DNA of 64,000 nt from Meandrina meandrites (taxonomy: Eukaryota > Cnidaria > Anthozoa > Scleractinia > Meandrinidae). The stretch lies in assembly GCA_963693305.1 (NCBI GenBank), contig OY855906.1:2038501-2102500 (forward strand), written 5' to 3'. Below the pieces are notes generated by a model. It saw only the letters and a list, made by a program, of their open reading frames with translations. It was not told the DNA's origin and searched no databases. Numbering within the stretch: the stretch's first letter is position 1; the number at the start of each line of letters is the position of its first letter. The translations under genes and the position numbers were made by a program. Below, piece by piece: positions 21,015-36,000 of the stretch.

Positions 21015-24000
21015 TTAATAACGCACGTTAAACTTTCTTAGCACTTTCAATACTTGATCTTGACCTTTCCATTTTTCACCGACCACTTCCCAGATGTCAC
21101 CACAGCCAGTCGATTTTGGACGCCTTTTGATTTTTCCATCGGCCGTCCTTGATCTCCGGTGTACACCGGGATGATCTCCACCTGTAGATTGCAGTAACAG
21201 CATTAGTTACAGTGACGCGGTGGCCTATTGCCGAGCACCTGTTGTCCTGGGTTGAAGGGCTGGAAAGGTGCTGTGTTCCACGGCAAGACACTTTACCTTA
21301 ACAATGCCTCACCCCACCCGGGTGCATAAATTGCTACAGATGAACTGTTTTGCCTGTCAATAGACAATAACGTCTGGGAAAGATTGAAGAGGAGGGCTAA
21401 TTAGCAAGGAGAGGGGGAGTGGAAAGGGATTGAAGGGGGGAGCGTTACGGATAGTAAGGATTTACCCTTTACAAGAGAGCATCCCTGCCCTCTCTTGCCT
21501 ATGAAGGTGGTCCAGTCGGGGATATAAGAGCCAGTTTTGGAAAATCTTCGTTGACGCACTCGAAGAGTTTCCGAATTATTTTATCCAATCAAAAACTAGC
21601 GCGAGCGCTCACGAGTACTTCGAAAGCAATCGCGCGAGCAAATACGTCATGTTGCTTAGCAACTTCTGGGACGAAAACGCGGGCTCAGTCACTTCTTGGA
21701 GAAGTGATCGCGCTATCAACTGGCACTTGTTCCCCCGATCTGGGTCAATGCAACTTCAAAGCCAATCTAATTTTAGAGAATTGCTATTAACAGTATTTTG
21801 AGTTTATGAATAAACTGACCTCTTCTGAAGGTGAACATCGCGAGAGCTGCTTCCTCCTTAACAATTCCTTCCTTGTACTGATGTAAGGCCATTATCAAGT
21901 TCATTCCTCCGTGAGCAAGGAATAACTGTTTCAAAGAAACATCATTTCCTACAAGAATTCTGATAACTACAATTCCTAGCGCCTGAAGGGTCTCGTCATC
22001 CTCATTTCCCCGGATGTATTCAATCACTTGAGCGAAGCATCCAAGTTTGACTATTTTGAGCCGCGTTCCAGTCTGCAAAGCAAGAGAAAAACGCCATCAA
22101 AAAACAAAACAATTCAAACAACAAACCTTTACTACGCGAGAACATTTTCAAACTGCAAGAAGAATTCGAACACAAACAATTCTTAGTTAGCAGCAACAAG
22201 GAACATAAAGATTCTTTTGCCTGTATTAGAATGTCACAAGCAAGAGCTCTCGTGAATTGACATTATAACACAGTGACCGCCCATTGGAAAGCTCGTAATC
22301 CGATTGGCTGCACAACTACCTACTATCGTTGATAGTAAGGCATTGAGGCCGGCGTACTATCGGAATAAGCATCAGCCGATGGAAACCTTGAGCTCGCAGT
22401 ATAATCATTCAATACACCAAGATTGTGCACGGTTTGCCCTTGAAAATAAATAAATAAATTCCCTTTGTTTAGATACGGTAGTATTTACAGCTAGAAGCTT
22501 GTGGGGCCGTGTATTCCCGATCGAATTGGAATTTGGAAGTATTAGTTTTTATGGAGGGAGGAAACCGGAGAACACGGGGAAAATCCCTCGAAGCAAGGAC
22601 GAGAACCAACAACAAACTCAACCCACATGTCCAGGAATCGAACCAGGGCCACATTGGTGGGAGGCGAGAGCTCTCTCACCACTGCGCCACCCCTGTTCTC
22701 CTAAATTAAGAAAAAAGCGGTCAGGTCTCTAACTGCCCTTTATAATGTCTACTAAAACAATTGGACTATTTGTTATTTTTCGAGCTTGTTGTTTAATAAT
22801 ATTGTTCATAGCAGACGTCTTTGGACTTCTGTAAATTTTGTTTAAAATAAATTGCTACATGAGTCTAGCGAATCAAAACTATCAAATCCTATTTGTAATG
22901 AATGTATCTCACCTCGCCATTGATGACAGCTTCTCTTAATACCATAAGAGTCGTCTTCCCTAACGTTGGTGGTACGGGTGGAGATAAAGAATCCAGCAAG
23001 TACCCCCCGCAGTGTTGAATCACGTGTCGAATACATGTGAATCCCAGGTACTTTGATTTGTTCATGCCGTTACGAACTGGTGCTGCAGCACTTGACGACC
23101 GCTGACTAAGAGTGCTGCTTCGTGATGTTAGTGATGGTGGCACTTTTGATGTCCAGGCCTCTTTTGGCGCAGCCGGATGACTGGGAGGGCCTGCACCCGA
23201 AGACGCGTATTTACTGTGTTGTAGGTACCTAATGGTTTTCAACACATTAGCCTGGTGGAGATAAAAGGAAACAAAAACCGATACAGGTTAAATGCCACAC
23301 CTTCATGCAGTTCTGTACATGTTACATTTACACTAGCCTTAAAATAAAAAGAAATTTACAATACCATAACGACCTACAACAAAAAGATAACATAAACGAA
23401 ATAAGGTAAATCTGAATACAAATTCTTTTATTAAAGAAATAAAAAACGCGTCAGAGTGCACTGTTGAGTTATAATGAGTAGGAGCAATTTTTAAGAACAC
23501 GAGAGAAGTGCATAGAGAAGCACGAGGCGCAACCGAGTGCTTCTCGTTCTTCTCGAGTGTTCTTAAAAATTCTCAAGTGCTTACATAAGTCAACATTGCA
23601 CGAGGAGCAAGGAATTTTTTATTTCTTTTGTAAAATATTAAAGAAACTAGGCGCGCTCAAACTCGTGACGTAAGCCCTGTGCATTTTAAAGGCCTGTTTA
23701 CACTAGCGATAGTTGTGACGATATTTGCGGCTATTTTTGAGACGATTGACGCGACGATTCTAAATAGCGCGTGTAAACTAGCGGCGATTTCATGGTGATT
23801 TCGATCTTGCTCGAACTTAAATGTGATTTTTTCCGTCGGAGGGTGACAAAAACCTACTTTGACGTACCCCCAAGGGTTGTTTATCACAAACATGGCGGAG
23901 GTTGCTTGCATCACGCCTTCAGAAAGGTCTCCATAAATGAGACAACGCTCTAAAGGAAGCAAAAAAACTCGTTCGTCACCGGAAGAGGAATATTTAATTA

Positions 24001-27000
24001 GCCGGTCGTCAGAGAAAGGTGCCTGCTTCATACATATTCGCCTGAATACAAGCAGCAGGAGAGGAAAATCGCTGCAAAAGTGGACGTTGTTTTGGTGGCG
24101 ACAAAGAAAAACTGTACCGATACACAAACACACTGCAGCTGAGTTTTCTCTTTCCATGCAACGTTCCATGTTTCATGTCACGTTTTCATTCGTAACAAAG
24201 CCGGAGTAGCACAATTAGAGAAATGCACGGTGCTGTCGTGCTTCATGTTAACATATCGCATGCGCTCTGTGATGACCGCTGCAAAAAAGTCGAAACATAG
24301 CCAAGAAAGTCGCTTCGAAATCACCGCTAGTTTACACGCGCGATTTGGAATCGCCGCAAAAATCGCTAGTGCAAACAGGCCTAAACGCGATAAAGCAGGC
24401 GCGTGACGTAAACCGCATGCTTTATGGAGCTATAATGAACTCGAACTGACCAATCACAGCCAATCAACCAATCACATTTTATATAGACCAATCAACAATA
24501 GGGGAAACACTGACTTGTCGGATTCTTAAACGAATCCTTACTGATAGGAGGCAGACCAATTGGCAATTTTACAAGCGCATTGATTGCAACCTGAGAAGTA
24601 TCTGAAAATGGATAACAAGCAGTTCATAATCATACGCACCTGAATCTCATAAACCCCACACATGATCCACGGCGCCAAACAGTAAATAACCTTAGCATCC
24701 AGAAGGCTTTGTTTTACGTAGTGTGTTGTTTCGCGTGAGTCCTGGGCACCAGTGGAGTGCATCGAAGGTGTTGATTGGCCCGCACTAGTTGAGGGGGACT
24801 GGAACGGTTTTGATGGCGTTGTAGAAGTCAAACTAGCTTGAGACAAACTGCGTGTTAAGGATCTGAAAAAGAAATAGAGAAGCAACAAGGTAATGAATAT
24901 TAGCAGTGATCGAATTGGAATTTAGAAGTGTTGGTTATTTTGGAGGGACGAAACCCGGAGAATCGAAGCAGAACGTATTCACCCCGCGCCATCCCCGCTT
25001 CTACAAAATGTTCGCTAAAAACGGTATACGTATATTATATAAAGAGACGATATAAAAGGAACACAACCCTTGTGTGTACATGCATATTTAGTGTTGCAGA
25101 ATGAGGTGTTCTTGCAGGGTATTTTTAAAAACAATTCGTCATACAAACCTAGCGCTTGATCTTCTTCGTATCAACTTCCGGCCTCCCGCTCCTTTAGTAA
25201 TCTTCATGACATTCTTAACTAACACAGCAGACTTGTTGAAAGAAATGTGTCTCTTAGCTGTTGCCTTTGATTTAGATCTCTCAAGCACCGTTACGTCTTC
25301 GATGCTAGGATCAAATTCGGGCGCTGTGGCCTCAGCGAACAGGCACAACAAATGAACTGCTTCCTTTACAAAGTCGATCTCATTCTGTTCAAATCCAAAA
25401 TCCGGATAACTTTTGCAAGATTCTTTTCTTTTGCTTGTACTCTCAAATATCAGGTCTGTTCGCGCATTTTTCAGCGTCGTTGTGACTTCTTTCGGGGGAA
25501 GTGTTGTTGGATCAATGTTGTGAAATGAAGGAGGGTTCACTTTTAACAGTTTGTTGCTGAGGAACTCGAGCTCATTGATAAATTTAAGTCCACCGCTCTG
25601 AATCATGAGTGCCACTTGATTTAACCGCCTGTATAGGAAATAAAAAATGTTTTATCGCAGCATGTATTGGCTGACTGACTGACTGACTGACTGACTCAGT
25701 GACTGACTGACTGACTGACTGACTGACTGACTGACTGACTGACTGACTGACTCAGTGACTCACTGACTGACTCACGGACTGACTGACTGACTGACTGACT
25801 GACTGACTGACTGACTGACTGACTGGCTGTGTTCAATGGATAGATTGTTGAATTATTGACTGTGATGTTCTATGTAACTGTTTGGGAAAGTAGGATACGT
25901 ACCTCCCTTCAAGGAATTCGTCTCTACTTGTGTTTTCCATATTCTCACTAACCAACAACACATTTGACATGACCACCAAGCAATTAGTAAGCACGCGTAA
26001 ACTACACAGATACTTCTCTCTTTCACGAAAATTGTTCGGTTTCTTTAGCCTTGTGTAACGGAGATCACTTGAACCACCGGGTGACAAAAACTGTCTCTCC
26101 GAACCACTTTTCCCGAGAGCATCACTTTGAAACACTAAAGTTAAGAGTGAAGTCAATTCTGAAATAGTCCTTTGCGCTTTTGAGCCGCCTTCTCTGTCCA
26201 TCAGAGCACTGTTACTGGATGTCCATGAACAACTACTCGTGAACTGCCTCTGTAAGTTCTTTTCGCTTGAAGAAAATATTCCTGAACTGTCCGAGTCCCA
26301 ACTTGTTTCATCTTGAGTATTCAATTTTTTAACAGCTACTTGACTCAGGGCCGAGAACGCGGATGTTCTGTCCGGGTTTGCCGAGATGTTTTTGAGGGCT
26401 ATGCTTGCCTGCTCTCTAAGGTGTCTGTTGAGAGAATGAGGTGACCTTAGAAACGGGCAGATATTTATACATTTATGGTTGCAAGTTGATAAACTATGAA
26501 AAGACTTGCAGTGTTTGATGTGCAATGTTTGTTTTTTTGTTTGTATTTTGTTGTTAGGCCGTCCGCTATGCTTGATGATAAAATATTAACCACGTACGAT
26601 CAATCTATATTATATACCCCGGGATATAACCATGCTGAAGAAAACGATTTCCAGAGAGCGATGCCCTTGATTGTACAGCTTAATATATACTCCTTACTGA
26701 TGGAAATACATTTGATAAAGATAACTTTTTCACGAGCATGGGACACTTAGTACTAAGTCCCTGACGGGGATCGAACCCATGGCCTCCCAAATACCGTTTG
26801 GGCGCTTTAACCACTGAGCTACGAGAAATTCGTGGAGAGCGAAGCCATTAAATGGACACTGTCACGGGGGATTTTTGCGTTTGGAGGTGAAAATGCGCTA
26901 AAGATAACATGAAATGCATTACTCCCAGAAAGTCAAGAGAAGGAAATCTGTTGATTTTCTCAAAGGAAGAACAAACCATACTCAGTTACGGGCGATTTTT

Positions 27001-30000
27001 TCACAAAACAAAGGAAATACTTGAAAAAATCAACCTGATGTTTTCAAGTTGCAGCCATTCGCATCCTGGCGATCCGCAGCCAAACACACTTAATTATAGT
27101 GTCAGAGAACTAGTTGGGTAGTTTAAGCGAAAGTGAACCAGTATTTTTCGGATTCCTGTGATTAGAATGTCTTTTGGCTTTTCAAAGTTATCCTGACAGT
27201 GTCCCTTCAACATTTCTTTTACTGTCAGTTATGAGAATTTAGCTTTGCATGAAGACATTACTTCCGCTAATTGAAAATTATCTTTTTCTCGTCGTCTGTC
27301 TGTTTGAGAGTATATAAAATCACAAGGAGAAATTCAATACTGATCATAATGGTTGACCCACTTACCCACACTGAGAACACGTGACCGCCCACAGCAGATG
27401 TTCCACAGCATTGTGGGATATGAGTGATGTTAAGCCTGCTTTGTAAAACGCCATGGTCGCTAACAGGCGAGCAGATTCATGCTGTTGAAGACTGGAAAAG
27501 GGAAATAGAGAGAAGTTCACAGCAGTTTCACATTTAAGTCTACGTTTATAAACAGAAAACATCACAAACTTTAATCCACCATGGTCTCCTGTCGTAGTAC
27601 AAATGTTCTGATTGCTGGCACGACATGCCCAGGGGCACTGCATGGAATTTCACCGATCCAACCTACTTCTGTTAATTTCTTCGCACGATAATCTTCTAAC
27701 GATAAAAATCGTCTAACAATGATTTTTTTATAAAACTTTTACCACTGTGCGATTATGGGTTACTCATGTCACAAAGGTAAAAAAATGGGAGGTCACCGAA
27801 TTCGTTGCGGAGATAAGATATCCCCCTTAAGAACACCCTAACTCTGGAAAGTCGGGCCTCGTTTCTGAATATGGCTACAGTGTCTGTTTGTCCAAAAATA
27901 TTGCAAATAAATCCCTGAAATGCACCATTTTTGCCAAAAATCGTTTTGTGTGGATCTGTTTATCAAATTGATACAAGAGGTAAGTAAATCTAAATCTAGT
28001 GATCACTTGAAACTTTTGTGCTCGCCTAACAGACTCAAGATGACAGGATTCCATGCTGGACGGACAGAAAAATTGGAAAATTAAAAATTTCTCACGTTGA
28101 TTTTTTGTTCATCTTTTTACAATCTGTCCAGGATTAAAAAAGAGAGTCGTCTATCAAAAAAAACACGGTGGGGGTCAACGTCAATTTAGAGAGTAAACTG
28201 CAAGCGAAGTTAACGTACTTCATGCTGACCTTCATTCTAGAGAAATCGGAAACAACTGCGATGTGGGCGTCTTTGGCTCGAGTGCACAAGTGACTTTACT
28301 TGCCACCACTGGAAAGGAACTAGTTCTAAAAAGCAATACAATAAAGACTAAGCCTTACCATGGACTGTACTGCAATAAATCTAGAACGTTCCTGATAACG
28401 TCATCATACTTTGAAAGGAACGCCTCGACCGTGGAGGAATCGTGGGAAATCATATTTGTCAAAGCTTGTGTTGCCAGGCCCTACAAAGGACAGCGAACAC
28501 TACGCAGTGAGTAACTCATGTTTCCAAAAATATACTGAAATGGTCTTTTCTTGACACTGGATCTTGATAAAGCTGAAGTTACCTGTATCTCTGGATTCCC
28601 CGTGTACACTCCTTGAGCATTCTAGGCAAAAAATGTAACAGAAAGTGTTGAAAACGTTGTAAATTATCCAAAAACAAATCTTATTTTGCTCAAAGGTGCA
28701 AGGCATAACCTTCCCTTGGTTTTCTTAGTGTTACGCGACCCACCCACAGCACACACCCAGTGCTATACTTCAGCCAAGAGAAAAGATGGGTACCTTTGAA
28801 CTGTTTAGAAAGCTTGACAAAATGTAGGGGGTTATCATTCAGTTGGAGTAAAAATTCTCCTGCTCGCTTAATGATAAAGAAACCAGTTTATCACCAACAC
28901 CAATAAACTACCTACGAACCCTTGCATCGGAACGGACTTCCAACCCCTCCCTCCCTCCCCCCTCCCACCCAACCCCGTTCTCAAGTTAGCAAGCACAATT
29001 AAACAGGAACATCAAAATGTGAACAACTTTCTACCTTGCACGATGATAATTGTGTGACGCCGTCGAGTCCATTGTCAATGAGAAGCCGAGCCATTTGGGG
29101 ATGTGCAGCAAGATTCTTGATTGCAAGAAGCACCGTGTGTTGCATAGAACTTGACGCCGTCAGCAGACCAAACAGCGCTTCTGTTCCTGATATGGTCATA
29201 ACTTCCAACCACAGATCTGCGTGCTCCGTCTTCTCCACCACCTGTGAGGAGAACGTGCATTTTACAGTCTCGGTATCACCGAATCATAGCTTGTCTTTAC
29301 AGTTTTACAGCAAAATTCACTGTGTGACATGTACATGTCACGTGTAACGCAAGCGCAAAAACAAGCAATGATCTAAGTTTACTCCAATTCGATCGCGTTT
29401 TGTTTATAGTTTACGTGTACGACGCGCTTGTAATAAACACGAGCGCGGCAGCGAGTATGGAAGTAGAATGATTGACTTGTATCACCTGTAATTTAACGAA
29501 GTAAAGTTCCTTCTGACATCAGTCGCAGTGATTCAGGCGAGTCACAATGGTCTCTCAGCTATTTTGACTCGTACAGAAACACACTTACCTTGCTGAGACA
29601 AACCACTGCCTCCTTCTTTATGTTGTCGTCCCCACCAAGTAAAACGAGGTTGATTAATTCTTCAAGAAGTCCTTTCTCCAAGAATTTTCTAACGTTCAAT
29701 GTACTGGTGCACAGTTGTCCAATCATTACGAGGACACTCTCCTGTAACATAAAAAAAAATAAGCCGTCGAGTACAAAAGTATAGACTTGTCTCAATCCCT
29801 GAGGGCTTAACACGCGAGCACAGAGGTGAGAAAAATACTAGACTACCCCACTAGGGAGACTGTTCGCAGGCTAGAAAAATGCCCGCGCGAGAACTGGACG
29901 CGCTCCCAGAAATCCGGGGAGCATTATCCCAGTAATCTGCGCGCGATGGTCAGTTTTCATGGGACGATCTACAAGCGAAACGTTATTGATGGTTTTCAAC

Positions 30001-33000
30001 CACGTGACAAGGCGGCCATGTTGGCTCCAGTGTTCGTGGTCCTGCTAATAATTAATCGTTCCTAGTCAAGGATGGTTTAAAACAAGCTCTTGTCCAATTT
30101 TCAAATTGTTCCCTAGATAGAGTTTAGCTAGTGAGCACAACTGAATTAGATATCCTTCTAACGGTCGGAGAGAAGCAGTTAAATTTAAAGGATAAACTGT
30201 TGTTGTTTTAGCACGTAATACCCTAGGCTTGAATTCCGGGAGAAGCGCGGGCTCATTCCCCGAACGGCGGCTGATAATCGAGCCTAGTAATACCCTTTTC
30301 CTTATGTTCCACAGTGCAAACTTTCTTCCGTTCTCCCTCTCTTAGATAGGCCTATATAAATTGTGCTCGGCAAATTTTTGGCAACTTTTTAAAGTTTTGA
30401 GCATCTTTTTGTACTGCAAGCAACTTAGAGCATTTTTAGACTGCCAGAGCAACTTTTGGGCAACAAATGAGCCATCTGAGGTATAAACACATTAATGATC
30501 TAAAATTTAGTAGTTGTTTTGGTCAAGATTAAAAAAACTCATACGTGCGCCAACAAACAAGCCAGCAGTTATTATATCGCCCGGGAAACAACGTACCAAA
30601 TACCCAGCGGTTATTCATTAAGAACTGGATCCTCGATATTGTTTATTTTAATTACTCATGGCGGCACTCAATTTCTTCATGTTGTTTTAAGATGTTATTC
30701 AGAATAATATAGTTCACTTTGGCAAGCAACTTTTTAAAGTCTGGTAGCAACTTTTCTGATTTTTGGCAACTTTTGAGCAACTTTTGTCCGTTTTTTTGCA
30801 GCAACTTTGACTCAATTTACTGGCACAATTTATGAAGGCCTACTCTTAGACATTCCCTCAATCTATCTCCTTCCCAATCACCTCTACAATTGTAGAAGGT
30901 CATTTACAAGAACAATGAGGTCTGTCATTAGTTTGCCAAATTTTTCGTCATACGCTCTCAGCATGTTTGGGGGTTCTTAAGAGCGAATGCCAGTTAAAAT
31001 CGCGCAAAATTGAAATTTCGCGGCCAGGCTCAAAATTTTGATTTCCTTCATATTTTGTCTATAGATAGACATTACCAAATAACAAAACGTGGTGTAGTTT
31101 GTTTTTCCAAAGACCGCTTCAATTTGTCGAAAATCGAGAAAAACTATTACTGCTGTCGGCGACTTCAAAACACCCAAAATTTGAGACAAAATCGGCTGCT
31201 TGCAAAACTTTGCTTGCATGCAAAAGGCATGGAATTTGGGGAAAATCTTTTCCAGTGTATTAATTTATGAAGACTTTTACTCCTAGTTTAGTGGTAAATT
31301 TTCATCTTAGCGATAATCTGGAAGGTAAACAATAATATTTTAGAACTGCGTATTTTTCAAGCGACAGAAGTTTTAATTCAACTTGAAAAACGCGATTACA
31401 ATTTTAAGCATGTGCTATACCTTGGTTTTTCCTCAAACTTAGGCTATAAGATATTTAAACATTGTTCTAGAACATGTGTAAAAACTGGCTTGGGTAATTT
31501 AGTTTGCTGGTCACACGAAGTCTTCGAAGTTGAGCAAATTTTCAGATGAAATATGAGATATTTGAATAATTAACGCAAGCGCTCTTTCACTACCAAATGG
31601 ATCCATGGCACTTCCTGGGCACTTCCCGAGCAGAAATCTGATTTAAGTGTAAACATCGAATTTAAAATCCTTTTCCTTAAACATGTGGCATGTATTCTGC
31701 CTGTTGTTGACTTCTTTGAAGCTAAAATGTACTGATTTAGAAGTCCGCTGTTTTAATTTGACCTTTATACTGAATGAAGGTCATGGCCGAACATTTACGT
31801 GTAGTTTAACAAACCTCTGATATCACATTTATTTATTTAATATTATTGGGGGAAGGACTTTTTTCTCAGTTCAGCCCGCTTAATTGGTTAGAACAAAGTC
31901 GTGAATTGAGAAGGAGTGCAGTGATCAGCGTAGCCTTATTGTTGCCCCGTAGATAGAAGGTGTTGCGTGACGAGGACAAGTCATTCGCAAAAAAACACAA
32001 AGAAAAGGTTTTATAATAATATATTCTGTTTGCTTGTAGTACTTAATTTAACTAACCATCCAGTTTTGTTTACACCTCAACTGTGGGAGGCCAATGTGGC
32101 CTTGACAAAAGGGACAGGAACAAAATAGAGGAATGTATTCCTTTTAATAGTGGCACTTTGTTGAATTATGCATCAGTCAATTCCAGCAGTGCCCATCCCT
32201 CCCGGGCAACCCCGGGGCATTTCCTAATGTTGCCCGTCCCGGGGGTGGGGCATTTGCGTACCTCGGGTTGACCCCCGGGCATTTGACACGTGGTTTCGAA
32301 ACCGTGGAGTGAGTCGCGTATTCGTGATGGAGGCCTTTATAGGCCAAGACGTGGACTACGTTGCAGATTAGCTAGTCCATGAAGGACTAGAGAAGCTCGT
32401 GGATGTTCATGGATGTTTTTAAAGGTATATTTTCTCAATTTTAGATATTTCTTCATTGTCAAGAAGCAACAACTTGTATTATATTCTTATATCACCTATC
32501 GAGAGATTGAAAACAATCAACCCGGGAGCGGGGCATTTGCCCGGTTCCCTCATCCCCACCCCGGGGAATTTACCAAAGAAATGCTAATGCCCGGGGGTCA
32601 GCCCGGGGAGGGGGGGGATGGGCACTGCTGGAATTGACTGATGCATTAATTCTGGCAAAAGCACGCATCTTTTCCAGCTCCACGAATATCGATTGTCCGA
32701 ATTCCATTTGGCCGAAAAGCGAAGCTTTGCGGGCAACTGTGAAAAAGGGACAGTCTTTCAGCCAGGGGCATTATCCTCTAATATACTAGCAAGCCAGAAA
32801 GGGGTTTCTTTATTTTATAATCCACCGATTAATTTCTACAACGTACTGTTATAATTTGGGTATTGGTTGGAGATGTCGAGTTTCCGGACATATGTTAAGT
32901 GTTTCCAATATAAGCATATAGAGGTTTCAGCAAAGCGGGCTCACAGATCGTATTACGAGAATCTCCAATTTATCATGTTTGTACTTCTATATATATGTCA

Positions 33001-36000
33001 ATAAAAATAAACATCAGAAATATTTTTTCTTCTTAACCACTGGTGAACTAAGTTTATGCCTTTTCTGGCAAAACCAGTGGCTAAAATGTTTTTTTTTTTT
33101 GCTTTTGAGATATCTTGAGTCGATTATTTCATTTGCTGTCCCCAATCGAAAAACACGAATTATTGATTATAATTATGTGGTCGGAAGGCGGCGTCTATTG
33201 AATGCCACACGAGAGAGGTCACGAGAGTCCACATAAAACAAGGGTCTAACATCTAGTAAGCTTCTGAGGAAATGGTAGATTCTGTCCAGTCATCGGGAGT
33301 ATTCCGTGTGTCGATGTTATATTGGGGCTGCGACTGTGGCTGCGACTGGTACCTCAACCGTTTTTTCTCTTGTCAACGGAAAAGATGCTTAGAAACGTAT
33401 CAGAGATTTTCCTCCTTGCAGCACCATCTGGACCTTGGAAAACATGAACGTACTTCAGAACATAAACTACTTCTTGACAGTGCAGTGCTCGACTATGCAA
33501 CAGGAACCGTCTGCAGGTGGTGTGTCACCGATACAGGAACTTAGAAAGCGACTAATCCTTTCGAATCTACAGTGTGTACCAATCGGATGGGTCCCGGAAG
33601 TCCAGTCACGTTTGAAGAACACGATTTACAGAAAAGCAGAAAGATTATTTTTCCAGCAAATTCCTTATTGGGAAAGCAAACGGCCAGAAAGTGGATACAG
33701 CGTCAGTAGTCAAGGCCACGATGACTGCCCGGCCGGGAGAGCAGTGGGAATTTAACCGCCTTTTTACCAATTCTGAATTTCTGACACGTCAGCAGATTTC
33801 AGTTTTCTTCCCAAGACTGGTCTAACTGAAAGTGATTTTGACAAAAAGCAGAACGCAAAGAATGACGAAGTCTTCGGTACGTTAAGATAGCGAAATTCTT
33901 CACGAAGTTGCTCTTAATCCACCCAATCTGAAAATCCGAATCTGAAATTAAAATTCAGGCTATCAAAGTATATCCCAATTGCCGGCAACAAGGGGAAGAC
34001 GAAAGCTCCTTACTCCCACTTACTCAACATGAGAAAGTAGTGTTCTATAGGGCATTCAATAAGGCCAGAAGTATAAACTTCTGTTAACATGTTATATATC
34101 GGCAATATATTCCTGAAAACATTTACAGAGTGTATCGGTTTAGGTCACGAGTTAAGCTCCAAAGTAAGTAGATAATTGCTGACCAGAGTCCATCAGGCGC
34201 GTAATTTTTCTTTGAATTGAGTACAGTTCTCGCTAGAGATGATGAGTCGTCACAGCATCATCCAAGTTGGACCCAGGCAGAGTCACCCACTGACAGGCCA
34301 CGGTTTAGTCTAATACCTTAATTGTGAAATATTGTGGAAATATCAGCGTCGTAGTTAGGACTTTCCAAGAGTGGGTTGGGGGATCACACTGTGTCACACC
34401 CAGGGTACTTACATGGTCCACTGCAGATGCTAGGTCCTGAAAATGAAGTATGTAACTATCTAGCACTAGAAAAGATAAATGACATGTCGATTCTTTGGAT
34501 TCGCGCTTTTTCGCCACCTGAATTAAAAGATTTGTATGTTGTTTACTTAAAAGGGGGGGGAGGGGGTCACGAGCACCCCAGGACACCCCCCCTCCCCCTT
34601 GGCTATGCCCCTGAATATGATCGAAAAGAGTAAATATACAGCCAGCAAAATTTGGCGTTACTGAAGCCTTTAGTATTTTGGATTCCTAACATTCAGTTCA
34701 GAAGTTCAGACCAATTGTTAACTAAAAATAAAGCGGAATTACACGATATTAGAGTTGTAATAATAATTCTATGGCAGTTGCCTTAACAATTAGACCTGCC
34801 ACTTGTGATAACGCTATTTGTAAGTTTTTGAAAAAGAAGCCAATGAATTCTTATTCTTTTATAGGCTCTTTTACCTCCTTACAGGTTAAATTGTACTATG
34901 ATATTAGACTGCACCAGACAATGGACTATAAATAAAAGCAATAATTTGTGACTTGATTAATACTAAGAAAATTGACAAATATTTACAAAGCGTGAACTCA
35001 GTTAAGGTAACAGAAGCATTTTTTCCAACAATTTTTTTTTTTTGGTTCCTATCCGTGATCGTTGTTTCCCTACACCCTCCCGGTGCGAAGGGCATTGTTC
35101 TGTCACGCAACTCCCGTAATCACCGTCAAACAGAAAGAACTGAGAATAACCTCGCAAGGAAGTTTTGCTGTGAAACTTTGCGCCATTTTGAAAGATGTAA
35201 ATCTTTTGAAATGCACATAATATCAAAATTGACAGCAAAGGATTCAATGAGGTATAATTGTAATGAATTCTGCTGTTCACGCCACTCTCGCCAGTTCTTG
35301 GATAATAACCTCGGGAAACATGTACGGATCAGCTGGAGACATAAAGTCAATTACCGGCAAAAGAAGAAGACCGAAGAAGGCATTGAGGTAAGTGATTTCA
35401 CATCAGAAATCATTTCAACAAGTTCAGCCATCACAACAACAACAATGCAACGTTTTATAATTATGCAAATATCTCATATTTCAGCCGAAATTCGTTCAAC
35501 TTCGAAGACTTCGTGTGATCTTCAAACTAAATTACCCAAGCCAGTTTTTACATATGTTGTAGTACAATGTTTAAATACCTTATAGCTTAAGTTTGAGGAA
35601 AAACCAAGGTATAGCACATGCTTAAAATTGTAATCGCGTCTTTCAAGTTGAATTAAAACTTCTGTCGCTTGAAAAATAAGCAGTTTTAAAATATTATTGT
35701 TTACCTTCCAGATTATCGCTAAGATGAAAATTTACCACTAAACTAGGAGTAAAAGTCTTCATAAATTAATACACTGGAAAAGATTTTCCCCAAATTCCAC
35801 GCCTTTTGCATGCAAGCAAAGTTTTGCAAGCAGCCGATTTTGTCTCAAATTTTGGATGTTTTGAAGTCGCCGACAGCAGAAATAGTTTTTCTTGATTTTC
35901 GCCAAATTGAAGCGGTCTTTGGAAAAACAAACTACACCACGTTTGTTCATTTGGTAATGCCTATCTATAGACAAAATATGAGCGAAATCAAAATTTTGAC

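Noticed and set aside
23657..24169. 170-residue minus-strand open frame
   Set aside because: It lies almost wholly inside the MITE-like element 23690-24382 in an intron; no recognisable domain.
26757..26828. Functional tRNA gene
   Set aside because: Box A and box B are present, but pairing of the acceptor and anticodon stems is poor and similar heads recur in the window, so a tRNA-derived repeat is more likely.
34953..35585. 210-residue open frame inside the 5.1-kb element
   Set aside because: It crosses the boundary into the inverted arm, has irregular composition and matches no family I know; treated as chance.
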